DNA from: Actinomadura latina NBRC 106108
Lineage (GTDB): Bacteria; Actinomycetota; Actinomycetes; Streptosporangiales; Streptosporangiaceae
Direction of reading: 5' to 3'
Length of the DNA: 64,000 nt
NCBI RefSeq assembly: GCF_001552195.1
Contig: NZ_BCQS01000020.1
Location: 62,001 to 126,000, forward strand
Each line of letters starts with the position of its first letter. The stretch's first letter is position 1. Shown piece by piece: positions 1-8,036 of this stretch. Made by a program: the position numbers and the translations under genes. Under the pieces are notes generated by a model. That model was not told the DNA's origin. It did not search any database and worked only from the letters and a program-made list of their open reading frames with translations.

Positions 1-236
1 TCGGCGAGGTTCTCGGCGACGACCCGGGACGTCCAGACCTCCAGCTCCGGGCGCTCGGCCATCGCGGCGCGCAGAGCGTCGGCGTCGAAGTGGTCGAAGT
101 GCTCGTGGGTGATCAGGACGGCGTCGGCGGCGGCCAGCGCGCCGGACGCCTCACTGAAGGAACCGGGGTCGATGACGATGGTGCGATCGTCCTCGGCGAT
201 CTGGACGCAGGCGTGCCCGAGCTTCGTTAGACGCAT
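1..236 (-). CDS. MBL-fold metal-dependent hydrolase (partial, 3' end cut by window)
   Basis: Only the first 78 codons are in the window; the gene runs off its left edge. The N-terminus starts MRLTKLGHACVQI, typical of UlaG-like metallo-beta-lactamase-fold hydrolases. The metal-binding HxHxDH signature is seen as THEHFDHFD at about residues 43-51. The substrate cannot be told from this fragment. It is divergent from the phosphotransferase gene at 335, and the 98-bp gap holds a KstR-like palindrome. The ATG at 236 is the only good start before the conserved beta-strand. Confidence 0.85.
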   Translation of the reverse strand, partial: MRLTKLGHACVQIAEDDRTIVIDPGSFSEASGALAAADAVLITHEHFDHFDADALRAAMAERPELEVWTSRVVAENLA

Positions 237-294
237 CCGGCCATGGTCGCACGACGGGGAGGCCGGGCCCATTGACCGCCCCCCGGCTCCTTGA

Positions 295-308
295 TAGAAC
301 ACGTTCTA
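295..308. promoter_or_regulatory. KstR-like operator TAGAACACGTTCTA
   Basis: This matches the mycobacterial KstR consensus TNNAACNNGTTNNA at every fixed position. It lies 27 nt before the ATG at 335. KstR is the TetR-family repressor of cholesterol catabolism, relieved by a steroid CoA thioester. Binding by KstR here is inferred from the motif alone. Confidence 0.7.
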
Positions 309-334
309 CTTTGGTTCGGCGCAAGGAGGCGGCG

Positions 335-1399
335 ATGCCCGTTCCCGACCAACGCGATCCCGAGGTCACCAGAAGCGCGCTGGCCGACTGGCTCGCCGGG
401 CACCTGCCCGGCGTCCGGATCCCTCATGTGGAGACCCCGCAGACCAGCGGATTCTCCAACGAGACACTCATCTTCGACGCCGAGTGGACGGACGGCGGCG
501 AGACCAGGCGGGAGCCGTTCGTCGCACGGGTCGCCCCCACCAGGTACCAGGTCTTCCCCGAACCCCGATTCGAGAACGAGTACCGGCTCATGCGGATCCT
601 GGACGAGCGCACGTCCATCCCGGTGCCGCCGATCCGCTGGTACGAGCCGTCGACGGACGTGCTGGGCGCCCCGTTCTTCGTGATGGGGCGCATCGATGGC
701 CGCGTCCCGACCGACATGCCGCCGTACCACACCGGCGGCTGGGTGACCGAGGCCGAGCCGGACGAGCGGGCCGCGATGTGGTGGTCCACCCTGGGGATCC
801 TCGCGGATCTGCACCGGCTGGACGTCGGGGAACTGGGACTCGGCTTCCTCGACCAGCCCAAGTGGGGGGCGCCCGGTCTCGACCAGCGGCTGAACTACTA
901 CGAGCACTACCTGCACTGGGCCTACAAGGGCCCGCAGGAGACCGCGCTCAAGGCGCTCGCCTGGCTGAAGGCCAACCGTCCCGAGGAGCCGGACGCGCCC
1001 GTCGCGCTGTGGGGCGACTCCCGCATCGGCAACGTGATCTTCCAGGCCGGCGTGCCGAAGGCCGTCCTGGACTGGGAGACCGCGGCGCTCGGCGCGCCCG
1101 AGGAGGACCTGGCCTGGTTCATGTTCCTCGACCGGCACCACAGCGACGGGATGGCCGCGGAAAGGCTGGACGGCTTCCCGTCCTACGCCGACACCGTCGC
1201 CCGCTACGAGGAGCTGCTCGGACGCCCGATGCGGAACATGGCGTACTACGAGATCCTTTCCGGCTTCAAGTTCTCGGTGATCATGGCCCGGATCGGGCAG
1301 GCGATGATCGACTTCGGCTGGATCGACGAGACCTCCGACTTCCCCTACAACAACAACTGCACTCAGCTGCTCGCGCGCATCCTGGAGGCCGGCCGGTGA
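335..1399 (+). CDS. Phosphotransferase family protein (APH/ACAD10-kinase-like)
   Basis: A 354-residue member of the aminoglycoside-phosphotransferase/choline-kinase fold. It shows a nucleotide-loop-like SGFSNETL at 38-45, the catalytic Brenner-type motif WGDSRIGN at 226-233 and the metal-binding DWE at 246-248. Relatives in actinobacteria sit with acyl-CoA dehydrogenase genes, and the family includes the kinase-like domain of ACAD10, so a hydroxy-acyl substrate is more likely than an antibiotic. The ATG at 335 follows an AAGGAGG ribosome site at 323-329; upstream in-frame starts lack one. It is translationally coupled to the next gene by a GTGA overlap. Steroid control is suggested by the KstR-like site. 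The substrate is unknown. Confidence 0.85.
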   Translation: MPVPDQRDPEVTRSALADWLAGHLPGVRIPHVETPQTSGFSNETLIFDAEWTDGGETRREPFVARVAPTRYQVFPEPRFENEYRLMRILDERTSIPVPPIRWYEPSTDVLGAPFFVMGRIDGRVPTDMPPYHTGGWVTEAEPDERAAMWWSTLGILADLHRLDVGELGLGFLDQPKWGAPGLDQRLNYYEHYLHWAYKGPQETALKALAWLKANRPEEPDAPVALWGDSRIGNVIFQAGVPKAVLDWETAALGAPEEDLAWFMFLDRHHSDGMAAERLDGFPSYADTVARYEELLGRPMRNMAYYEILSGFKFSVIMARIGQAMIDFGWIDETSDFPYNNNCTQLLARILEAGR

Positions 1400-2493
1400 C
1401 GCTCTCGCCGCTCGACGACTACCCGATCCACCAGGCGCCCGAGGTGATGCGCCACGTCACCACGTCCGACCGCAACTTCTACGACCGGTACTACTTCAAC
1501 GTCCACCCCTGCTCGGACGAGATGATGATGCTCATCGGCGTCGGGCAGTACCCGAACCTCGGGGTGATGGACGCGTTCGCGGTCGTGCGGCGCGGCCCGC
1601 TGCACAAGGTCGTCCGGGCGTCGCGCGAGCTGGGCGACGACCGCATGGACACCACGGTCGGCCCGTTCCGTGTGGAGGTCATCGAGGGCTTGAAGCGGCT
1701 CAGGGTCGTCCTGGACGAGAACGAGCACGGCCTCTCGTTCGACCTCACCTGGGAGGGGACGATCCCGGCGACGCTGGAGCCCCCGCATTACCTGCGCTGG
1801 CAGGAACGCGTCGTCTTCGACTCGCGGCGCCTCGCGCAGACCGGCCGCTGGACCGGCACCATCACGGTGGAGGGCGAGACCATCGAGGTCACGCCCGACC
1901 ACTGGTGGGGGTCCCGAGACCGCTCCTGGGGCATCCGCCCCGTGGGCGAGCCAGAGCCGCCGGGCATCCAGATCAAGAACGCGGGAACGTTCTACTGGCT
2001 GTACACGCCGATCCAGTTCGAGGACCACTCGATCCTCTGCATCATGCAGGAGGACGAGAAGGGCCGCCGCATCCTGGAGGAGGCCACCCGGGTCTGGCCC
2101 GACCGCGAGACCGAGTACCTGGGACGTCCCGAATACCGTCCCGTGTACGCCGAAGGCACCCGCGACGTCGTCACCGCCACGCTCCGGTTCGCGCCGCCTG
2201 GCGGGGAGCCGTTCGAGGTGAGGGCGACGCCGATCCTGCCCGTCCACCTGATGGTCGGCACCGGGTACGGGCTGGAGCCCGACTGGAAGCACGGCATGTA
2301 CCAGGGGCCGGACATCAAGGTCCAGGGCGTCGCCTACGACACCCGCAAACCGGACGACGCCGCCCGCATGTGGGGCATGGTCGACGCCGTCGGCCGCTAC
2401 GAATACCTGGATGGAGCGCAACCCACCGATGCGACCACCGGCTACGGCCTCTACGAGTACTGGGCCCTCGGCCCGCATCCGTCCTTCGGCTGA
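1396..2493 (+). CDS. Conserved hypothetical protein, lipocalin/AttH-CrtC-like
   Basis: A 365-residue cytosolic protein with no signal peptide or membrane segment. The central motif DHWWGSRDRSWGIR resembles the DHSWG region of AttH/CrtC (carotenoid 1,2-hydratase-like) lipocalin-fold proteins, and the protein is rich in Trp, Tyr and beta-strand patterns. The fold assignment is tentative and the reaction unknown. The GTG start at 1396 overlaps the phosphotransferase stop (GTGA), so the two are co-translated and probably share a pathway. Their shared KstR-like operator suggests steroid or fatty-acyl metabolism. Confidence 0.7.
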   Translation: MTLSPLDDYPIHQAPEVMRHVTTSDRNFYDRYYFNVHPCSDEMMMLIGVGQYPNLGVMDAFAVVRRGPLHKVVRASRELGDDRMDTTVGPFRVEVIEGLKRLRVVLDENEHGLSFDLTWEGTIPATLEPPHYLRWQERVVFDSRRLAQTGRWTGTITVEGETIEVTPDHWWGSRDRSWGIRPVGEPEPPGIQIKNAGTFYWLYTPIQFEDHSILCIMQEDEKGRRILEEATRVWPDRETEYLGRPEYRPVYAEGTRDVVTATLRFAPPGGEPFEVRATPILPVHLMVGTGYGLEPDWKHGMYQGPDIKVQGVAYDTRKPDDAARMWGMVDAVGRYEYLDGAQPTDATTGYGLYEYWALGPHPSFG

Positions 2494-2518
2494 GACGGGA
2501 TCTGCCAGACTGGCGGTC

Positions 2519-2719
2519 GTGACGACCCCGCCTTCGCCCGACCCCCCGGACGCGAGACGGCCGTCCCGGCAAGAACTGGACCGGCAGGTGCGCAACCGCT
2601 ACGGAACCTGGCGCGACCAGCCGCGCGGCCTGGCCTGCGCGGTGATCGCCGCCTTCATGATCCTCACGACGGCGGCCTTCGTGTTCGCCGTGGTCGCCGT
2701 CGTCGCGGCGATGCGCTGA
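2519..2719 (+). CDS. Small single-pass membrane protein
   Basis: A 66-residue protein with a charged, Pro-rich N-terminal half and one hydrophobic helix at about residues 38-62 (AVIAAFMILTTAAFVFAVVA). It starts at GTG 2519, 25 nt after the previous stop, with no strong ribosome site, so translation may be coupled. It ends before a strong 13-bp stem-loop. I do not recognise the family; it could be a small envelope protein or a non-functional ORF. Confidence 0.5.
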   Translation: MTTPPSPDPPDARRPSRQELDRQVRNRYGTWRDQPRGLACAVIAAFMILTTAAFVFAVVAVVAAMR

Positions 2720-2762
2720 CAGAACGGCGATGCGCTGACAGAGCTGCGTCGCGATGACAGAG

Positions 2763-2801
2763 CGAGACCCCGGGCGCCCGGCGAGGGGGCCCGGGGTCTC
2801 G
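2763..2801. terminator. Bidirectional stem-loop between convergent genes
   Basis: Arms CGAGACCCCGGGC (2763-2775) and GCCCGGGGTCTCG (2789-2801) form a perfect 13-bp stem with a 13-nt loop. It lies between a plus-strand stop at 2719 and a minus-strand stop at 2811. There is no U-tract, as is common in actinomycetes. Confidence 0.75.
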
Positions 2802-2810
2802 TCCCGCGCG

Positions 2811-3110
2811 TCAGGTAGGGGTTCCCTCGGCCCCCTCGGCGATGGTGAACGCGACGTCTCCCTGCGGGTCGACCTGCGCGTCCAGGGTCTTGTCGTCGAG
2901 CATCTCGGCGACGGTGGGCTCCAGGTAGACCTTGGCGCCCTCCTCCTCGACCACCTGGTCGCCGGCCTCGGGCGCGGGGGCGACCGAGAGCCGCAGGGCG
3001 TCCGAGCCGTCGAGCCCGGACTCGATGCGGATGCCGGTCTCCGGAGGAAGCTCCGGGTTCGCGGTCACAGTACGAATGACCTGGACGGCACCGCTGGTCA
3101 GGGTGAGCAC
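2811..3110 (-). CDS. HesB/IscA-fold protein (Fe-S biogenesis family, Cys-less)
   Basis: A 99-residue protein with the HesB/IscA-like layout: TLTSGAVQVIRTV at the N-terminus, then a beta-rich core and LEPTVAEMLDDKTLDAQVD. The three cysteines that bind iron or clusters in true A-type carriers are absent, so cluster transfer by the usual route is unlikely. This Cys-less form is common in actinomycetes and its role is unclear. The GTG at 3110 is preceded by GAGGAGAG. It is a monocistronic minus-strand gene bounded by a stem-loop at its 3' end. Confidence 0.8.
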   Translation of the reverse strand: MLTLTSGAVQVIRTVTANPELPPETGIRIESGLDGSDALRLSVAPAPEAGDQVVEEEGAKVYLEPTVAEMLDDKTLDAQVDPQGDVAFTIAEGAEGTPT

Positions 3111-3220
3111 GATCAGCTCTCCTCACGTCTCTGTCGTTCTCATATCGGATCTGCCCCACCCTCCCCGATCGGCATGGCGGCAAACATCGAGACGTGAGCA
3201 GCCCGTGAGCAGCCGGAACG

Positions 3221-4180
3221 TCAGTCCGCAGCCGGGGCCAGCGCCCGGACCGCCTCCGCCGCGGAGAGCCCGCCGCCGGGGACGACCGCGATGACCGGCG
3301 TGGTCAGGCCGCCGTCCACGTACTCGCGGATCCGGGCCCGGCACGCCTCGGGCGACCCGTGCACGATCAGGTCGTCGACGACCTCGTCCGGGATGACCTC
3401 CAGGGCCTTCTTCCGGTCGCCGGCCGCCCAGGCCTCGTTCATCGGGCGCAACGCCTCACCGCGTCCGAGCCACTCGTGGAACGCCCGGTAGACGGGGACC
3501 GTCATGTACGCGGCGATCATCCAGCGGCCGATCGCGCGGGCCTCCCCGGCGTCGGCGGTCGGGCACACGAACAGCCGCGCGATCAGCTCGGGCTCGTCGC
3601 CCAGCTCGCCGCGCACCGTCCGGACGTCCTTCGGCGCGAGCCAGTTCGTGATCGCGCCGTCGGCCTCCCGCGCGGCGAGGCGCAGCATGCCGGGACGCAG
3701 CGCCGCGAGGACGATCGGCGGCGGCACGGCGGGCGCGTTGTCCAGCTTGAATCCCCTGACGGCGAAGGTGTCGTACTCCTCCTTCACCTTCTCCCCGGCG
3801 AGCGCCTTGCGGAGGAAGCGCAGCGTGTCGCGCACCCGCTTGTACGGCTCGTCGAACGGGATGCCGTTCCAGCGCTGCACGATCGTGTCGGACGAGGTGC
3901 CGATGCCGAGCACGAACCGTCCGGGCGCGAGGCCCGCGAGGGTCGCGGCGTGCTGGGCCAGCAGCGCGGGCCCGCGCGTGTAGACCGGGACGATCGCGGG
4001 GCCGAGGCGCAGCTCCGGGCCCCATTGGGAGGCGAGCGCCAGCGGAGTGAACGCGTCGGTGCCGTTGGTCTCGGCGGACCAGGCGTCGGTGTAGCCGAGC
4101 CCGGACAGCTCGGCGACGATCTCGCGGTGCTCTGCCAGCGAGAGCCCGGTCAGCGGAATGGTCAGTCCCCAGCGTGACAT
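3221..4180 (-). CDS. LLM-class F420-dependent oxidoreductase (Rv3520c-like)
   Basis: A 319-residue bacterial-luciferase-fold enzyme. It has the N-terminal strand WGLTIPLTG, a VLGIGTSSD-type segment near residue 90, and IVLAALRPGMLRLAAREADG at 156-175, typical of F420-dependent monooxygenase/dehydrogenase families. The length fits the family. It resembles Rv3520c, which lies in the mycobacterial cholesterol region. The ATG at 4180 has AGGAGG 6 nt upstream. It is the downstream gene of an SDR-LLM operon with a 10-nt gap. The substrate is inferred to be a steroid intermediate; the sequence does not show which. Confidence 0.85.
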   Translation of the reverse strand: MSRWGLTIPLTGLSLAEHREIVAELSGLGYTDAWSAETNGTDAFTPLALASQWGPELRLGPAIVPVYTRGPALLAQHAATLAGLAPGRFVLGIGTSSDTIVQRWNGIPFDEPYKRVRDTLRFLRKALAGEKVKEEYDTFAVRGFKLDNAPAVPPPIVLAALRPGMLRLAAREADGAITNWLAPKDVRTVRGELGDEPELIARLFVCPTADAGEARAIGRWMIAAYMTVPVYRAFHEWLGRGEALRPMNEAWAAGDRKKALEVIPDEVVDDLIVHGSPEACRARIREYVDGGLTTPVIAVVPGGGLSAAEAVRALAPAAD

Positions 4181-4190
4181 GCGCGTCCTC

Positions 4191-4958
4191 CTAGGCGATC
4201 GACGGGCGGATGGTGGCGCCGCCGTCCACGACCATGGTCTGCCCGGTCATCCAGGACGAGGCGTCTCCCGCGAGGAACACGGCCGCGTTCGCGATGTCCT
4301 CGGGCTCGCCGAGGCGGCCGAGCGGCATGTACTTGCTGATCTCGGCCTCGTTCGCCTCCCACAGCGCGCGGGCGAGCTGGGTCTTGACGAGGCCCGGCGC
4401 GATGCAGTTCACCCGCACCTTGGGCGCCAGCTCCATCGCGAACTGCCGGCTGAGGTGGATCACCGCGGCCTTCGTGGCGTTGTAGTAGCCGATGCCGTGC
4501 TCGGTGACCATGCCGCCGACGGACGCGATGTTGATGATGGAGCCGCCGCGCTCGGCCATGGACGCCTTGAGCGCGAGCTGCGTCCACTGCACGACCGCGT
4601 ACTGGTTGACCTCGACGGTCTTCGCGGCGGCGGCGGGCTCGATGTCGGCCATCGGCCCGAAGTAGGGGCTGGTGCCGGCGTTGTTGACCAGGATGTCGAT
4701 GCCGCCGAACCGCTCCACGGCCGCGTCCACGCAGGCGGCGGCCTCGTCGGCATGGCCCACGTGCGCCGCCTTGGCGAGCACGCCCACGCCCGGGTTCGCC
4801 GCGCCGATCTCCTTGGCGACCTCGTCGCACGCCGCCTGCTTGCGGGACGAGATCACCACGTTGGCGCCCTCGGCGGCGAACGCGGCCGCGATCGCCTTCC
4901 CGATGCCCCGGGACGCACCCGTGACCAGGGCCGTCCTTCCCTCAAGTCCAGTCCGCAT
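4191..4958 (-). CDS. Short-chain dehydrogenase/reductase
   Basis: A 255-residue classical SDR. The NAD(P)-binding TGASRGIG is near residues 13-20, NNAG near 92, and the catalytic Ser/Tyr/Lys set lies in SIINIASVGG and YYNATKAA. The C-terminal IRPSIA tail follows the usual MVVDGG strand. The start is the ATG at 4958, with GGGAG 7 nt upstream; longer in-frame starts lack such a site. It is transcribed with the LLM oxidoreductase downstream. An intergenic palindrome (5034-5047) may control it. Such SDRs oxidise or reduce hydroxyls in steroid and beta-oxidation pathways; the exact step is not shown. Confidence 0.85.
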   Translation of the reverse strand: MRTGLEGRTALVTGASRGIGKAIAAAFAAEGANVVISSRKQAACDEVAKEIGAANPGVGVLAKAAHVGHADEAAACVDAAVERFGGIDILVNNAGTSPYFGPMADIEPAAAAKTVEVNQYAVVQWTQLALKASMAERGGSIINIASVGGMVTEHGIGYYNATKAAVIHLSRQFAMELAPKVRVNCIAPGLVKTQLARALWEANEAEISKYMPLGRLGEPEDIANAAVFLAGDASSWMTGQTMVVDGGATIRPSIA

Positions 4959-5033
4959 CCGCGCGCTCCCTACTCGCTCCCACCCCGGTGGCGGCAGTGG
5001 GCAGAATCCGACTCGGTTCACTGTAGCGAAGTG

Positions 5034-5047
5034 ACTGACGCGTCAGT
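5034..5047. promoter_or_regulatory. Palindromic operator ACTGACGCGTCAGT
   Basis: A perfect 14-bp palindrome between the divergent SDR (start 4958) and DUF35 (start 5146) genes, of the size and form of TetR-family operators. A TetR-family gene lies three genes away at 6867 and is the natural candidate. Confidence 0.55.
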
Positions 5048-5093
5048 TAGCTGGCCCGGCGATCCGGTCCCGCTCACCGGACGCGCATTCTTT

Positions 5094-5107
5094 CTAACGA
5101 TCGTTTG
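5094..5107. promoter_or_regulatory. Palindrome around AACGATCGTT
   Basis: A perfect 10-bp palindrome AACGATCGTT at 5096-5105, about 40 nt before the GTG at 5146. Together with 5034-5047 it makes two different dyads in one 187-bp divergent promoter region, so two regulators may act here. Confidence 0.45.
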
Positions 5108-5145
5108 GTTGTTACGCTGCGCCGGACGACACGAGGAGGGGCCGC

Positions 5146-5610
5146 GTGACCACGACCCGCGTGAGCACACCCAAGGAGCGCCGTCCGGCCGTCGAGGGCT
5201 GGTTCACGACCGCGGACGGCGACGTCCGCCTGCTCGGAACCCGCTGCTCGTCGTGCGGAACGCCGTACTTCCCGCGCAACGAGCTGGCATGCCGCAACCC
5301 CGCATGCACGGGGCCGAAGGACGGCTCGGAACTGGAGCAGTACGCCCTGTCCGGCCGCGGGCGCGTCTGGTCGTACGCCGACTCGCGCTACAAGCCGCCG
5401 CCCCCGTACGTCTCCCCCGACCCGTTCGTCCCCTACACGGTCGCGGCCGTCGAACTCGAAGCCGAACGCATGGTCGTCCTCGGCCAGGTCGCTCCCGGCC
5501 ACACGGTCGACGACCTGGAGGTCGGTATGGAGGTCGAGCTGACCGAGGGCGTCCTCTACGAGGACGACGAAGCCGAATACACGGTCTGGATGTGGAGGCC
5601 CGTCGAATGA
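5146..5610 (+). CDS. DUF35 Zn-ribbon/OB-fold protein (acyl-CoA-associated)
   Basis: A 154-residue DUF35-family protein with an N-terminal rubredoxin-like zinc ribbon, Cys34-x2-Cys37 and Cys49-x4-Cys54. An OB-fold follows, with TVAAVELEAERMVVLGQV. In the known case the ChsH2 DUF35 domain docks onto the thiolase-like aldolase Ltp2. The GTG at 5146 follows GAGGAGGGG. The gene overlaps the downstream thiolase by ATGA, supporting a 1:1 complex. Its role is to partner and activate the thiolase-fold enzyme. Confidence 0.85.
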   Translation: MTTTRVSTPKERRPAVEGWFTTADGDVRLLGTRCSSCGTPYFPRNELACRNPACTGPKDGSELEQYALSGRGRVWSYADSRYKPPPPYVSPDPFVPYTVAAVELEAERMVVLGQVAPGHTVDDLEVGMEVELTEGVLYEDDEAEYTVWMWRPVE

Positions 5611-6797
5611 GTCGCGACATCGCCGTCCTCGGCGCGGGGATGCACCCGTGGGGCAAGTGGGGGCGCAACTTCGTCGAGTACGGGCTCGCGGCCGCCCGGG
5701 CCGCGCTCGCCGACGCCGGGCTCTCGTGGCCGGACGTCCAGTACGTGTCGGGCGCCGACACCATCCGGAACGGGTACCCGGGGTTCATCGCGGGCGCCAC
5801 GTTCGCGCAGGCGCTCGGCTGGTCGGGCGCGCGGGTGTCGAGCTGCTACGCGGCATGCGCCTCCGGGGCGCAGGCCATCAACACGGCGCGCGCGCAGATC
5901 CTCGCCGGCCTGTGCGACGTCGCCCTGGTGGTGGGCGCCGACGCCGCCCCGAAGGGCTTCTTCAAGCCCGTCGGCGGCGACCGCCCCGACGACCCCGACT
6001 GGCTGCGCTTCCGCCTCCTGGGCGCCACGAACCCGATCTACTTCGCCCTCTACGCGCGCCGCCGCATGGCGATGTACGGCGCGACGCTGGACGACTTCGC
6101 CGCCGTCAAGGTGAAGAACGCGCGGCACGGCCTGGCGAACCCGAACGCCCGGTACCGCAAGGAGGTGACGGCGGAGGACGTCCGCGAGTCCGCCGTGGTC
6201 GCCGACCCGCTGCGCCTCCTGGACATCTGCGCGACGAGCGACGGCGGCGCCGCCCTGGTCCTCACCTCGATGGACTTCGCCCGCCGGCACGGCGTCACCG
6301 ACCCGGTGCGCATCCCGGCGATCTCGACGGTCACGCCGACCTTCCCCAAGACCGTCCTGGACCTGCCCGACTTCGCGACGGACTCGGCGATGACCGCCGC
6401 CGCCCCCGAGCGCCCGTTCCGCTCCGCGATCGCGCACGCCGCCTACGAGGAGGCCGGCCTCGGCCCCGAGGACCTGTCGCTCGCCGAGGTGTACGACCTG
6501 TCCACGGCCCTCGAACTCGACTGGTACGAGGACATCGGGCTGTGCGAGCAGGGCGGCGCCGAGGAGCTGCTCCGCTCCGGCGCCACGACGCTCGGCGGCC
6601 GCGTCCCGGTCAACCCGAGCGGCGGCCTGGCCTCCTTCGGCGAGGCGATCCCGGCCCAGGCGATCGCGCAGGTGTGCGAACTCACCTGGCAGCTGCGCGG
6701 CCGGGCCGAGGGCCGCCAGGTCGAGAACGCCAGGGCGGGCATCGCGGTGAACCAGGGACTCTTCGGCCACGGCTCCGCCGTCATCACCGTCCGCTGA
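5607..6797 (+). CDS. Thiolase-fold lipid-transfer protein / acetyl-CoA acetyltransferase-like (Ltp)
   Basis: A 396-residue SCP2-thiolase-fold protein beginning MSRDIAVLGAGMHPWGKWG. The usual nucleophile region reads SSCYAACASGAQA at 78-90, so cysteines are present at 80 and 84. NPSGGLASFGEAIPAQ and the terminal GHGSAVITV match thiolase C-terminal motifs, including the His of GHG. It pairs with the DUF35 protein (ATGA overlap), as Ltp2 pairs with ChsH2. It could be a thiolase or a retro-aldolase acting on a side-chain CoA thioester; sequence alone does not decide. Confidence 0.85.
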   Translation: MSRDIAVLGAGMHPWGKWGRNFVEYGLAAARAALADAGLSWPDVQYVSGADTIRNGYPGFIAGATFAQALGWSGARVSSCYAACASGAQAINTARAQILAGLCDVALVVGADAAPKGFFKPVGGDRPDDPDWLRFRLLGATNPIYFALYARRRMAMYGATLDDFAAVKVKNARHGLANPNARYRKEVTAEDVRESAVVADPLRLLDICATSDGGAALVLTSMDFARRHGVTDPVRIPAISTVTPTFPKTVLDLPDFATDSAMTAAAPERPFRSAIAHAAYEEAGLGPEDLSLAEVYDLSTALELDWYEDIGLCEQGGAEELLRSGATTLGGRVPVNPSGGLASFGEAIPAQAIAQVCELTWQLRGRAEGRQVENARAGIAVNQGLFGHGSAVITVR

Positions 6798-6866
6798 GGG
6801 GTGTGGACTCTCCGCGCGCCGTGAGACGATCCGCTCGGCGGTTTGTCGCGAGCGCGGGGAGCGGTG

Positions 6867-7526
6867 ATGGATCGGGACGGTGTCGGCGAACTGCGGCGGC
6901 TCCCCTCGGGCCGGCACCGCCTGTCCCGGGACTACGTCGCGAGCCACCAGGTGTCCCGCATTCTCTCGGCCGTCGTGGACATCGCCGGAACCGACGGGTA
7001 CCGGAGCCTCACCGTCGATTCCATCATCGCGAATGCGGGCGTTTCCCGCGCCACGTTCTATGTCCATTTCAAGAACAAGGACGACGCCTTTCTACACGCC
7101 TATGACCTTGAAGTCGGGCAAATGATGGACAGCGTCGTGGACACCTACCGGGAGGAGCCGGACGCGCTCAGCCGGGTCCGCGCGGGCGTCGGCGAGTTCC
7201 TCCGCTACCTCGCCGCCCACCCGCGCGCGGCCCGGATGTGCGTGATCGAGTCGTTGTCCGCCGGGCCGGTGGCGGCGGCCCGCCGGGACCGGACGCTCGC
7301 CGCGTTCGCGCAGGTCGTGACCGACAACATGCACGAGCTCTTCCCCCACTACCCGAGCCCGGAACTGCTGGCGGAGACGGTCGTCGGCGGGATCTACCAG
7401 GTCGCCTACGCGCGGATCTCGCGGGGCGAGACCGACCGCCTGCCGGAGCTGCTGGACGGCCTGCTGCACACGTTCGCGCTCCCCGACTCCGACCGCTGGG
7501 GGCCGGACGCGCCCCGGCGCGAGTAG
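6867..7526 (+). CDS. TetR/AcrR-family transcriptional regulator
   Basis: A 219-residue TetR regulator. The helix-turn-helix covers about residues 47-72 (SLTVDSIIANAGVSRATFYV, then HFKNKDDAF). The C-terminal half is the variable ligand-binding/dimer domain. The ATG at 6867 has GGGGAG 5 nt upstream; the in-frame TTG at 6843 lacks a site. It lies 69 nt after the thiolase gene and is likely to control the DUF35-thiolase operon through the palindromes at 5034 or 5096. The ligand is unknown; an acyl-CoA is reasonable. Confidence 0.85.
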   Translation: MDRDGVGELRRLPSGRHRLSRDYVASHQVSRILSAVVDIAGTDGYRSLTVDSIIANAGVSRATFYVHFKNKDDAFLHAYDLEVGQMMDSVVDTYREEPDALSRVRAGVGEFLRYLAAHPRAARMCVIESLSAGPVAAARRDRTLAAFAQVVTDNMHELFPHYPSPELLAETVVGGIYQVAYARISRGETDRLPELLDGLLHTFALPDSDRWGPDAPRRE

Positions 7527-8036
7527 GGGTTCGGCCCCTTCCCGAATTGGCGAAAGGCGCGCAATTCCGGGACGCGCCAGGGTATTCCTTGTGCCTGCCG
7601 CTGGTCCGGTTGAGGCCACGGCACAGCCCCTCTCCGCAGGACCAAGGGTGTTCGTCCAGTTGAAGCCCGCAATGCCGGCCGGCCGAGACGGGCCCGTTCG
7701 AGGTGTGGCCGGATCCGGCCAGCGGGAACTCAAACCGAAATGACCATCGAGTCAGCTCCGCGGCGGCCGGCCGGCGCCCGCACACGCTGCGCGTTCACCG
7801 GCGACCACCGCGCAACGTGACGGACACCACACGGCCACCGGGCCCCTATTCGGACAAGCGCCGGGCCGGTAACCCGAAAGCAGAAACCCGGTCCGGCGCT
7901 CCGCCGGAATGGCCCGCCCCTTGATGAACGCCTTCATTCATGGTTCCGTCCCGTGTGCCGCGACATCCGCTGCGCGGTCACGGGCCCAGACCGTGCGGGA
8001 CGTCGTGCACATGTCTCCCACCCTGAAAGAGGCAGC
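7527..8036. other. 510-bp intergenic region
   Basis: No convincing coding sequence on either strand. It contains the hairpin at 7541-7571 next to the TetR stop and a small inverted repeat ATGAACGCCTTCAT at 7924-7937. It presumably also holds the promoter of the secreted-protein gene at 8037. Confidence 0.6.
7541..7571 (+). terminator. Probable terminator after tetR
   Basis: CCCGAATTG (7541-7549) pairs with CAATT-C-CGGG (7562-7571), with one bulge, and an inner GCG/CGC extends the stem. It sits 15 nt after the TetR stop. Confidence 0.55.

Noticed and set aside
7703..7924. 73-codon plus-strand ORF in the 7527-8036 gap
   Set aside because: No ribosome site, no conserved pattern; composition looks like non-coding DNA.
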